From Diplonema papillatum (taxonomy: Eukaryota > Euglenozoa > Diplonemea > Diplonemida > Diplonemidae): a stretch of DNA of 64,000 bases. Both the position numbers and the translations under genes were made by a program. Positions 32,378-41,438 of the stretch are shown piece after piece. Position 1 is the first letter of the stretch. Each line of letters begins with the position of its first letter. The stretch lies in the NCBI GenBank assembly GCA_030068145.1, contig JAPJBO010000111.1, positions 186,001 through 250,000 of the forward strand, given 5' to 3'. Under the pieces are notes generated by a model. The model searched no databases and had not been told where the DNA came from. It worked only from the letters and a program-made list of their open reading frames with translations.

Positions 32378-32584
32378 TTACGCCAGGTTAAGCGAACGAG
32401 GCATTGGAGAAGTCGCTATCTCGACCCACCCATCCATCACCTCGTACTCGTAGGTATCAGGGATGCTGAGGAGGTGCTCCAACAACAACAGAACGGGAAC
32501 TTCCCCGCACGGCTCGAAGTGACACGACGGTGCTTGCTTGTAACGTGCCGGAGGAGGATGAGCATGTTTGTGAGTGAACAACAT
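32378..32584 (-). CDS. small ORF, uncertain
   Basis: A 68-residue frame whose middle (CGEVPVLLLLEHLLSIPDTY) uses fairly GC-rich third positions. Its first part, IMLFTHKHAHPPPARYK, resembles the C-terminal tail IIFTHYQAANSPPVRTNK of the dioxygenase ORF at 41.4 kb. It may be a gene fragment or a shared repeat. No function is recognised. Confidence 0.2.
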   Translation of the reverse strand: MLFTHKHAHPPPARYKQAPSCHFEPCGEVPVLLLLEHLLSIPDTYEYEVMDGWVEIATSPMPRSLNLA

Positions 32585-32842
32585 GATCTAAAGGCAAACC
32601 TCCTCCCAAAACACGCTGTCAGAAGTGTTTTGCCGACTCGTGATCACGGGAAGGTGGCGACAAATAATGGAAGGACCCCGCACAAACAGACGACTGAAAC
32701 TATGTTCATGTCTTTTTCGTCGGCAGAAAACCTCAGATAGGTACCCGAAAATGCAAAGAAAATGCGACGAACCCAGAGTTTCTGCCTCGTTCTCATTTTC
32801 AGAGCCCTCCACAGCAGTGTGGGGGCTGGCACCGGTGCTGGC

Positions 32843-32877
32843 CGGTGCCCGGTGCTGAGCACCAGCACCGGGCACCG
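32843..32877 (+). repeat. perfect 14-bp inverted repeat (hairpin)
   Basis: CGGTGCCCGGTGCT and its exact complement AGCACCGGGCACCG are separated by seven bases. The neighbouring GGTGCTGGC and CACCGGTGC copies extend the self-complementary region. Confidence 0.9.
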
Positions 32878-33185
32878 CGGTGCTGGCGGTGCTCTCCGGT
32901 AGCCCATAGGATTACCCAAACCTTGCTTTTGCTCATCCCCCCTCCGCGTAAATGGGACACTATTGTGACTATATTGGTGCCGAATTCAAAGAGGTCGTGT
33001 TCCCTGTAAGGGGTGGCCATGTCGCTTCCTATAGTTCAGGTCCGGACGCAGTCGGGCAGTAGGTCAAGGACACGCTTCCGGACCCAAAAGACGGTGAACT
33101 ATGCCTGGATAGGGGGTCTGGTGGAGGTCCGTTGGCGTGGACGTGCAAATCACGCGTCAAAACTGGGTATCGCGAAAGACCCACG

Positions 33186-33434
33186 TCACGCCAGGTAAAG
33201 CGAATGATTCGAGGCACGGGGTGGTTGTGAGGGTACGAAGAGCCGAAAGCAACGCCGCCACGGTGTACGCCTGAAAGCCCCCAAGTGCCTCACAACCTCA
33301 CAAGCGCGGGGAAGCTCAAATCGTAGTCTGCCTGCCACTACGGTAGACAGGAGCGCAAGCACGGCAGCCATCCGGTTGCTCGCTCGGATCGCACCGGAAG
33401 CAGCCCCCGTGGCGGCCGAAAGACCCTCAGGCAT
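33186..33434 (-). pseudogene. decayed 3' copy of the prolyl 4-hydroxylase gene
   Basis: The minus-strand frame contains ASNRMAAVLALLSTVVAG, matching TSNRMATIITFLSNVTDGG of the gene 220 bases away, followed by degraded equivalents of the next residues. The Fe-binding His and Asp lie outside it. It is in the same orientation as the parent, downstream of it. Confidence 0.65.
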
Positions 33435-33650
33435 TGCGGTAAGCCACGTCCCCCTGCTCGTGAGTCATATCAACATCGTAATGCCATCGACCCTTTTAGA
33501 CAATTCCGTGTGGCCTGCTGGGAAGAATCGGTGTTCAGAACCAACGACGGCGCTGGCGAAGCCCAAGCTGCGCCTCGCCAGCTTGTCAAACGGACTGGTC
33601 CAGGATTCTGGTGTTGCCCTTTCGTGGAAAGGGTGAGGTGGCGGCTGGGA

Positions 33651-35051
33651 CTACATTCGAGACTCCGGCGGCATGCCTTGGGGCGTCGGGATGTCGACCC
33701 ACTGCACCGCGACCCACTTCTCCTGGCCTTCGCCGACGGGGCACCCGCCGTGCAGCGAGAACGGGTCGAAGTTCATGTCCGGCCGCATCGAGTAGAAGAC
33801 GACGCTGTTGCCGATGACCGGCTGGACCCGCAGCCCGCGCCGGCAGTCGACCTGGTCGCGCTTCGAGCCGTGCGCCGCGGGGAAGTTGGACTCGCCGCCG
33901 TCGGTGACGTTGGAGAGGAACGTGATGATGGTCGCCATCCTGTTGCTCGTCCGTGGACCGTACCCCCGCGGGTGGAAGTAGTCCACGTGGCTCCCGTACT
34001 TCTGCGTGTGCTGGTACCGGAGGATCTGCAACAGCTCGAAGCGCCTCGGCTCAACGCCGATCAGCTTCGCCAGCCGGATGCGCAGCACCTTCGCCGGGCC
34101 CGAGCTGTCGGACAGCCACGTCCCCTGTGACGTCCGCACGTCGTTAACGCCGGAGTGGTTCTTATCCTTCGTCCCCGGCGCGATCAGCGACCGGTGCAGA
34201 CTTTCGCGCGACTGGTTCTGGATCGCTTCCGCGGTCTCCTCGTCGATGACGCCCGGGAAAAAGTAGACCCGCGGCGCGACCGAGAGCAGCAGCGTGTTTT
34301 CCCCCGGGTCAGGGTACACCACGCGCAGGTCCGGAAACAGGGCCTCGGTCGTTTCGTCGGGAACCTGGTCGAACTCCGGCCACAGGGCGCGGAGCTTGTC
34401 GGTGAAGCCGTGCTTCGCGACCCCTTCAACATCGTAGTCCGCTGAAATGAAGTTCTTGTACTTCAGATACAAAGGGTACCCCGGGTCGATGGGCAGTTGA
34501 TCTTCGGAGGGGCTGTCGTCCACGACGACGGATCGCCAGCCTTTCACGCCGCTCGCCGCACGGACGGCAGACTTGAAGTAGGCCTGGACGGAGCCCGTGG
34601 GAACCGAGGAGGAGGTGGCGTTCGCAGAGGGGAAGGTGAACCCTTTGCAGCCGGGGGTGCCTTTGCAGATTTTGACGGCGAGGTCGAACCGGAGGAACCG
34701 GCCCTCCGGCGCTCCGAGCTCGTCTCCGGCGGGGAGGACGGCGTCGACCAGCTTGAAGCCGGTGTCGCGGAGCAGCTGCTGGTTGGCCTGCACGCGCGTC
34801 GTGTCCGGGCCGGCCTTCTCGCGGCGGAGCTGCAGCAGGTGGTTGGCTTCGGCCGCTTCCCTTCGGGACGCGGCAAGTTGCGTGCGCAGGTCGCTGATGA
34901 CCCGCCGCGGGTCGCCGACGCCCGACGGGGCGCCGGCTTGCGTCGACCGCGCGTTGCGGAGCACGATGCCGCCCGCGAAGAGCAGTGCTGCCGCTGATAC
35001 CAGCGCAACCAGCAGCTTCGCGGTCATGCTGTACCCCTTCAGCCCCTTCAT
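33651..35051 (-). CDS. membrane-anchored prolyl 4-hydroxylase-like dioxygenase
   Basis: A 466-residue Fe(II)/2-oxoglutarate dioxygenase of the prolyl 4-hydroxylase type. The N-terminus is a short cytosolic stretch and one hydrophobic helix (about 11-31), giving a type II signal anchor; the next 40 residues are predicted coil. Residues 115-165 (AVKICKGTPGCKGFTF) resemble a small PAN/WSC-like sugar- or protein-binding module. The catalytic domain (about 260-455) has the metal ligands H355-V-D357 and H434 and the 2-oxoglutarate-binding K445 in EKWVAVQW. RYQHTQKYGSHVDYF and LHGGCPV are typical of the family. Acting on secreted or wall proteins in the ER/Golgi is expected. Truncated 5' copies lie upstream and a decayed 3' copy downstream. 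Confidence 0.9.
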   Translation of the reverse strand: MKGLKGYSMTAKLLVALVSAAALLFAGGIVLRNARSTQAGAPSGVGDPRRVISDLRTQLAASRREAAEANHLLQLRREKAGPDTTRVQANQQLLRDTGFKLVDAVLPAGDELGAPEGRFLRFDLAVKICKGTPGCKGFTFPSANATSSSVPTGSVQAYFKSAVRAASGVKGWRSVVVDDSPSEDQLPIDPGYPLYLKYKNFISADYDVEGVAKHGFTDKLRALWPEFDQVPDETTEALFPDLRVVYPDPGENTLLLSVAPRVYFFPGVIDEETAEAIQNQSRESLHRSLIAPGTKDKNHSGVNDVRTSQGTWLSDSSGPAKVLRIRLAKLIGVEPRRFELLQILRYQHTQKYGSHVDYFHPRGYGPRTSNRMATIITFLSNVTDGGESNFPAAHGSKRDQVDCRRGLRVQPVIGNSVVFYSMRPDMNFDPFSLHGGCPVGEGQEKWVAVQWVDIPTPQGMPPESRM

Positions 35052-35301
35052 CTCGGCTTCCTATCCAACGTTGCCTTCTCTAAAGAGGTGTGTCTGTGCG
35101 ACCGTTCCTTTTCCTTTTTACCGTCCGCCTGTTGATTTTTGATGATTTTGACGATTTCGAGAGTTTTTTGAGAGGCCGACATCTTTGAGGCTGTCTTGAA
35201 AAAAATGCAATTGTGGCATCTCCTGCCACGATAGTAGATAGCCAGTGTGCTGGTTTCGGTGAGGGAGGCCGACTGGGTCTTCTGCGCGGAGGCCTAGGCG
35301 C

Positions 35302-35575
35302 GCGGGAACCGGCCTTCCGGCGCTCCGAGCTCGTCGCCGGCGGGGAGGACGGCGTCGACCAGCTTGAAGCCGGTGTCGCGGAGCAGCTGCTGGTTGGCCT
35401 GCGCGCGCGTCGTGTCGCTGATGACCCGCCGCGGGTCGCCGACGCCCGACGGGGCGCCGGCTTGCGTCGACCGCGCGTTGCGGAGCACGATGCCGCCCGC
35501 GAAGAGCAGTGCTGCCGCTGATACCAGCGCAACCAGCAGCTTCGCGGTCATGCTGTACCCCTTCAGCCCCTTCAT
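35302..35575 (-). pseudogene. truncated 5' copy of the prolyl 4-hydroxylase gene, echo 1
   Basis: The ATG at 35575 begins a frame identical to the parent for the anchor helix (MKGLKGYSMTAKLLVALVSA). It then lacks about 28 codons of the coil region, resumes at TTRAQANQQLLRDTG and stops after EGRFPRA. The intervening leader (GAGGTGTGTCTGTGCGACCG, GTTGATTTTTGA) is duplicated too. It could encode a 93-residue membrane peptide without the catalytic domain. Confidence 0.85.
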
Positions 35576-35814
35576 CTCGGCTTCCTATCCAACGTTGCCT
35601 TATCTAAAGAGGTGTGTCTGTGCGACCGTTCCTTTTCCTTTTTACCGTCCACCTGTTGATTTTTGACGATTTTGACGATTTCGAGAGTTTTTTAAGAGGC
35701 CGACATCTTTGAGGCTGTCTTGAAAAAAATGCAATCCTGCCACGATAGTAGATAGCCAGTGTGCTGGTTTCGGTGAGGGAGGCCGACTGGGTCTTCTGCG
35801 AGGAGGCCTAGGCG

Positions 35815-36135
35815 CGCGGGAACCGGCCTTCCGGCGCTCCGAGCTCGTCGCCGGCGGGGAGGACGGCGTCGACCAGCTTGAAGCTGGTTGGCCTGCGCGC
35901 GCGTCGTGTCCGGGCCGGCCTTCTCGCGGCGGCGCTGGAGCAGGTGGTTGGCTTCGGCCGCTTCCCTTCGGGACGCGGCAAGTTGCGTGCGCAGGTCGCT
36001 GATGACCCGCCGCGGGTCGCCGACGCCCGATGGGGCGCCGGCTTGCGTCGACCGCGCGTTGCGGAGCACGATGCCGCAGAAGAGCAGTGAAGCCGCCGAC
36101 ACCAGCCATCAGCAGCTTCGCGGCCATGCTGTACC
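35815..36135 (-). pseudogene. truncated 5' copy of the prolyl 4-hydroxylase gene, echo 2
   Basis: Same downstream breakpoint (GRFPRA) as echo 1, but it retains the coil codons missing there (SDLRTQLAASRREAAEANHL). It has small deletions that shift the frame and loses similarity just after the parental methionine 9, so the first ATG is gone. Confidence 0.8.
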
Positions 36136-38621
36136 TTCCACGCTCGCGTGTACACCTTGAGCTACTTAATCTTCGACCTTCATATTTCGTATCCCAACAA
36201 GCGCGCTGCCTTGCGAGAGTCCGGACAATGCCATTTGTTAGTCTGCTTCGTCGAGTTTGTCTCAGCTCTGTAACACCACGAAAACGGAAAGGATGGAGAG
36301 GTGAAACAATGATCAGTCGGTACCCATCCAAGATGTCTCTGCGGCGGTGCGGGCACAACGTCCTCTGTTAAATTGTGGTCGTTCCAGCTACAGGGAAGCA
36401 TGCCAGACAGTGGTACTGATCGGAGTGCATGCGCAAGGAACCACTTGAGCTCACAGGCGCGTTCGTGTCCTGGTTGTGGAGAGCCGCCCCGCAGCTAGAT
36501 GGTGCCTCCTCAACCACGTGGACGGCACCGTTTTCGCCCCCAAGTCAAGCTCATTGGAAAGACCTTGAGGTTATTCACTGACGGCTACTGATTTGCGCTT
36601 AACCCTTTGAAAGGGGCACAACCGACCAGCTGAAGAGATTGCATCAAACCCAGCATCGGGACCCATAGGGGCAAACTGGGAAGAACCCGTACAACTACGG
36701 ATTGGTTGTACTTTATTGTTGAACGCTTACGCCCGGCGGCATTGAAATCAGACTTGCCTGTATTTCGTGTCGGTTACAGCACGTTTCCTCCCTTCGTTGC
36801 GATAGTGGTCGGTCCTATGTTTGAGATGTGAGAGTGTCTACCTTGGTCCCCCATGAGTAGGAAGCCGACATGTATCCGCCTAAACGGCACACATGCCGTG
36901 CCCACAGAGTTCTCAAAGCGGGTCACAAGCCCACCTGCCCAACACGTGCCTCGTGCCCAAGTCTCGTCCAGGACTACTTTATTTACAGCCTAGGTGCTAG
37001 GAGCCGCGCTGGATCCCGCAGTTCATTACTAGCAGCTGACGGCAAGGTAAGGGCGCCATTGGTGGTTGGTCTGGCATGACTTGTTTGCATGACCTTTCTG
37101 CATCGCTGGAACAAGCTTTTCTGCAAACCTTCAAAGGTTCTGCGCGTTTAGGTTTGGAAGAGCCGACATGAAGAGCCGACATCGAAGGATCAAAAGCAAC
37201 TTATGTTGTCCCTGTGGTGATTTACCATCACCTCCGGCTTCATCGCGTTAACATGAAGCGAGACCAAAGGATCGTTAGACATGCATGCTTTTTACATGGA
37301 GTCAGACAGAACGCGTCTCTTCAAACAGCAGCCGGTGTCTGCGCGCATCGCCGATGGGATAGGAAGCGGATGCACCAGGCCACTACGAAAAGCCCGCTAG
37401 TCCTCCAGGAAGTACGCGTCGATCTCAGCAACGGAGTACAGCTGGGGGTTGAAGCACGAAAACCCGCTGTCGGCGCATTTCCACATGTCTCGGGTCAGCA
37501 TGTCCGCGCTGGTGGGGTCACAGGGACGCCACTTCGAGCACCTGTGCGTGTATTGTGAGTATAGCGGGTGCACGTTTTCTCTTCTTGCGCCAGAACGGGC
37601 CCAGTAGCCAGGGTAGCGTTATCATTCGGCGGACGTCGTTATTTCGCACGTACAAGACAGAAGTGACACGTGATCGAGACCGTTTGCTCGACGATTGCGC
37701 ATGAACAAACTCCACCCCCCTACATTTACGTGCGAGCCAAAGTAGTAGTTACAGTTTAAACTAGCTCTTTGCACTCGTGAGTGTCATGCTTCTGTTACTT
37801 CTTGCCCCGCGTACCGTTGTCTCCGGTGCGCGTTTCACGTCCACTGTTGAGTGTGACGGGCCAGAGGACCCATATGGATCACTATAGTAGTAGTAGTAAG
37901 TGTAGATCTGCCAAGGCAGCCAGAGACAGCAGGGGTAAGGCCACATGATTTGCTTTTTCTTGTATACTCTTATGAATGGACCCGCCGCGAAGGGTTTGTC
38001 CCCTGTCGTGAAGAGGTTGACCCCGCCCCCACGCCGCCTTACTTTGCACAGCACGGCCACAGCACGATGCAGCCCCGTTTAGTGTGCACTCAGCCTTCAC
38101 AGAGCCCCGGAGTCCGCCACTTGACCTGGCACAGCTGCCCCCCGGCGGCGCAGCAGCAACCTTCGCAAGGGAATGTTGAGTGACTGCCTTAACCCGGGGA
38201 AACGAGCTTGGGCGAGGTCACCGGGGGGTTAGGGAGGGTGGGAAAACTTGAATTTTTCTTTGAACCAACCACACCCTGAAGGCTACGTTTAGTTATCTAA
38301 TCGACTTTTCGTGGTGCATCAACTCCCTCAGTGAAACTGTGAGAGGCAACGAAGGAAAGAAATGTGAAACGGGAAAGATTTTGTTTGTGCGCACAAGCGG
38401 AACTCGCCTGCTTTGGCAAGTTTCATGTAGTACGCTGCCCAACTACTAACGTTTTGGTACCTTATACACAACACGGCTACAACACGAGGATGCAGCGTGT
38501 GTGCACTCAGCCATCAGACCATTGGCTGCTAAGCACCCCCCGACCGGTCGATTTGCCACTTTTGCGGCCCTCTATTCGCCAGGTGGTGCTGTCGGGTTTT
38601 AGTACCAAAAAAAGAAGGCGT
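36136..38621. other. spacer with one coding-like fragment
   Basis: Mostly AT/GC-balanced sequence with no recognisable gene, apart from the fragment at 37397-37545 described separately. Confidence 0.4.
37397..37545 (-). pseudogene. coding-like 3' fragment of an unknown gene
   Basis: On the minus strand a frame ending at TAG (37399-37397) reads CSKWRPCDPTSADMLTRDMW, then KCADSGFSCFNPQLYSVAEI and DAYFLED. Third positions are nearly all G or C (GAC, GAG, CTG, TTC, TAC, GCG), exactly as in the real genes and unlike the surrounding spacer. The bias disappears upstream of about 37545, near a CACAG that could be a splice acceptor. It is the last exon of a gene or a truncated copy of one located elsewhere. 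The family is not recognised; it has four Cys in 33 residues. Confidence 0.4.
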
Positions 38622-38880
38622 AAAGTGCTTATATGGCCAGCAATGTTTCAGAAAATTGCTTATATGGCCAGCAATGTTTCAAAATTGCTTATATGGCCAG
38701 CTATGTTTCAGAAAACTGCTTATATGGCCAGCAATGTTTCAGAATTGCTTATATGGCCAGCAATGTTTCAGAATTGCCTATATGGCCAGCTATGTTTCAG
38801 GAAATTGCTTATATGGCCAGCAATGTTTCAGAAAACTGCTTATATGGCCAGCAATGTTTCGATAGTTGCTTCTCCGGCCA
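38622..38880 (+). repeat. left 30-bp repeat array, about nine diverged copies
   Basis: Units contain TTATATGGCCAGCAATGTTTC with spacers varying by one to three bases. They are the reverse complement of the right-hand array. Confidence 0.9.
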
Positions 38881-39090
38881 GGGGTGCTTCTTGGGTATAA
38901 TTTCTGGGCAAATTTCTTGTGTCACTATTTCTGGCCGAATTTTTGGGTCAGATTTTCCAAAAACTTGGGTCGAACTTTTGGGTAAATCTTCGGGTTACTT
39001 TTGAGTCAAACATTTTGAGCAATATTTGGGTCAATTTTTGGCTCGAATTTTGTGCATATTTGGGTCAACAAATTGCAATGCAGTCTGACA

Positions 39091-39684
39091 TCAACGGCCT
39101 TTGTGGGCAATGCACCGGTCCACGAAACCACCAAGGTCCACGAAAAACATCGTCCAGTTCTCTGTGTCTTCGGCTAATCCGATTGCGTGGGCGATAGGGA
39201 CCGTGTTCTCCTCGCCGTCAAACCCGACAGCACAGAACAAGAGCCCTCCTGTGTGCTTCAGGTGCGCGGCGTCCACGATTACGATCGGACACATATGAGG
39301 CAGTGCGGCAACACACGCACCGTGCGCGGCGAAGGCGTACTTGAAGCGGCCCGCCTTGTCTTCAACCACGCGGCAGGAAGCCGCCGGGTCCTCTTTCTCG
39401 ACGGACGCAAAGTACGACCGTAGCAGGCCGTATGTATCCTCTCCAGCAATGCTGTTCTGATCAACAGCTCGCCTGCGGGCCTGAAGTGCCACGTACGTGC
39501 TAATGTCGACGGAGAAGTCTGACTTTGCACGCGCCACAATGGCAGCAGAAGATAACTTTGGCTCCTGGACGAGCCACGGCTGGATGGTGGTAGCCAGCCA
39601 GTCAGTTTGCAAGCGCCCCCCGAGGCCCACGGAGCCGCTTGCGGCCGAGCACGTGTGTGCTAGACTCGCACTGATGGTGAACAC
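39091..39684 (-). pseudogene. MULE transposase fragment
   Basis: The 197-residue frame contains a Mutator-like transposase core: CPIVIVDAAHLKHTGGLLF (first catalytic Asp in VDAAHLK, the usual DGTHLK position), then GFDGEENTVPIAHAIGLAED, then ENWTMFF, ending near FVDRCIAHKGR where the second Asp-containing strand is expected. The rest of the catalytic domain and all DNA-binding parts are missing, and the frame stops 16 bases before the inverted arm. Non-functional by itself; its composition is less GC-rich than the host genes. Confidence 0.75.
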
Positions 39685-40035
39685 CCCATCCTCGCTTTCT
39701 TATGCCCCTAATTTTGAAACATATCTTCTGGTGTTTGTTGGCGTGATGTTTTTTGTGTGATTTTGAACTCTAATGTTGAAACCTTGTGGCACGACCGTTT
39801 TTCACTGCGCAAAAGTCTGGTGTGCATCTGAGCTTGCACCTACCGACTGACGTTGCTCACTCCACTGCAAGCCAAAACCGTGACAAATAATTGACCGCAA
39901 ATACTACCCAAAAATTGACTCAAAATCACCCAAAATTTCGACCACCCAAAAATTCTGACCCAAAATTTTGACCAAGATGGCACCCCCGGACCAAAATTGC
40001 ACCCTCGTAAAGAGATATCCAGAATTGGACCCAGA

Positions 40036-41438
40036 AAGTACCCCTGGCCATATAAGCAACTTTTGAAACATTGCTGGCCATATAAGCAACTTTTTGAAAC
40101 ATTGCTGGCCATATAAGCAACTTTTGAAACATTGCTGGCCATAAAGCAACTTTTGAAACATTGCTGGCCATATAAGCAACTTTTGAAACATTGCTGGCCA
40201 TATAAGCAACTTTTGAAACATTGCTGGCCATATAAGCAACTTTTGAAACATTGCTGGCCATATAAGCAACTTTTGAAACATTGCTGGCCATATAAGCAAC
40301 TTTTGAAACATTGCTGGCCATATAAGCAACTTTTGAAACATTGCTGGCCATATAAGCAACTTTTGAAACATTGCTGGCCATATAAGCAACTTTTGAAACA
40401 TTGCTGGCCATATAAGCAACTTTTGAAACATTGCTGGCCATATAAGCAACTTTTGAAACATTGCTGGCCATATAAGCAACTTTTGAAACATTGCTGGCCA
40501 TATAAGCAACTTTTGAAACATTGCTGGCCATATAAGCAACTTTTGAAACATTGCTGGCCATATAAGCAACTTTTGAAACATTGCTGGCCATATAAGCAAC
40601 TTTTGAAACATTGCTGGCCATATAAGCAACTTTTGAAACATTGCTGGCCATATAAGCAACTTTTGAAACATTGCTGGCCATATAAGCAACTTTTGAAACA
40701 TTGCTGGCCATATAAGCAACTTTTGAAACATTGTTGGCCATATAAGCAACTTTCGAAACATTGCTGGCCATATAAGCAATTTTGAAACATTGCTGGCCAT
40801 ATAAGCAATTTTCTGAAACATTGCTGGCCATATAAGCAACCTCTGAAACATTGCTGGCCATATAAGCAGTTTCTGAAACATTGCCACTGGCCATATAAGC
40901 AGTATTGAAACATTGCTGGCCATATAAGCAGTATTCTGAAACATTGCTGGCCATATAAGCAGTTTTCGAAACATTGCTACTGGCCATATAAGCAGTATTG
41001 AAACATTTCTGGCCATATAAGCAGTTTCTGAAACATTGCTGGCCATATAAGCAGTTTTCTGAAACATTCCTGGCCATACAAGCAGTTTTGAAACATTGCT
41101 GGCCATATAAACAATTTTGAAATATTGCTGGCCATATAAGCACATTTCTGAAACATTGCTGGCCATATAAGCAGTTTTCTGAAACATTCCTGGCCATACA
41201 AGCAGTTTTGAAACATTGCTGGCCATATAAACAATTTTGAAATATTGCTGGCCATATAAGCAGTATTCTGAAACATTGCTGGCCATATAAGCAGTATTCT
41301 GAAACGTCCTTGGCCATATAAGCAGTATTTTGAAACATTGCTGGCCATATAAGCAGTTTTCTGAAACATTGCTGGCCATATAAGCAATTTATGAAACTTT
41401 AGTGGTCATAGAAGCAGTTTATGATAAGTAGGCTGGCC
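40036..41438 (-). repeat. right 30-bp repeat array, about 45 copies
   Basis: From about 40141 to 40735 the 30-base unit (CTGGCCATATAAGCAACTTT, then TGAAACATTG) repeats with almost no change for 20 or more copies. From 40765 outward, units vary from 29 to 33 bases with many substitutions. The unit lacks stops in several frames, which creates long but meaningless open frames on both strands. Confidence 0.95.

Larger units (their letters stand above)
30301..33180. other. spacer, no clear gene
   Basis: About 2.9 kb without a supportable gene. It contains a GC-rich hairpin (32843-32877) and a small minus-strand frame (32378-32584) listed separately. GTCTCCGGTTGACC-TAGGG near 32242 recurs at about 53350 and 58604. 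Confidence 0.45.
38622..41438 (-). mobile_element. composite Mutator-like element with repeat-array inverted ends
   Basis: A transposase fragment (39091-39684) lies between two inverted arms. Outer parts: arrays of a 30-base unit with core CTGGCCATATAAGCA, inverted on the left (38622-38880) relative to the right (40036-41438). Inner parts: GGCCAGGGGTGCTT, TTTTTGGGTCAGA and repeated TTTGGGTCAA on the left (38880-39075) match the complement of the right (39885-40035). CCAAAAAA occurs just outside both ends (38605, 41455), a possible eight-base target duplication but low complexity. The arms are unequal because the right array has expanded. Confidence 0.7.

Noticed and set aside
39840..41387. 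Long minus-strand frames of 357, 470 and 491 residues and a plus-strand frame of 217 residues
   Set aside because: All are translations of the same 30-bp repeat, which has no stops in several frames; the products are the unit read in different frames (YMASNVSK, CLYGQQCF, LLIWPAMFQ).
40036..41438. Possible CRISPR array (30-bp repeats)
   Set aside because: There are no unique spacers between repeats, the units are directly contiguous, and the context is eukaryotic.
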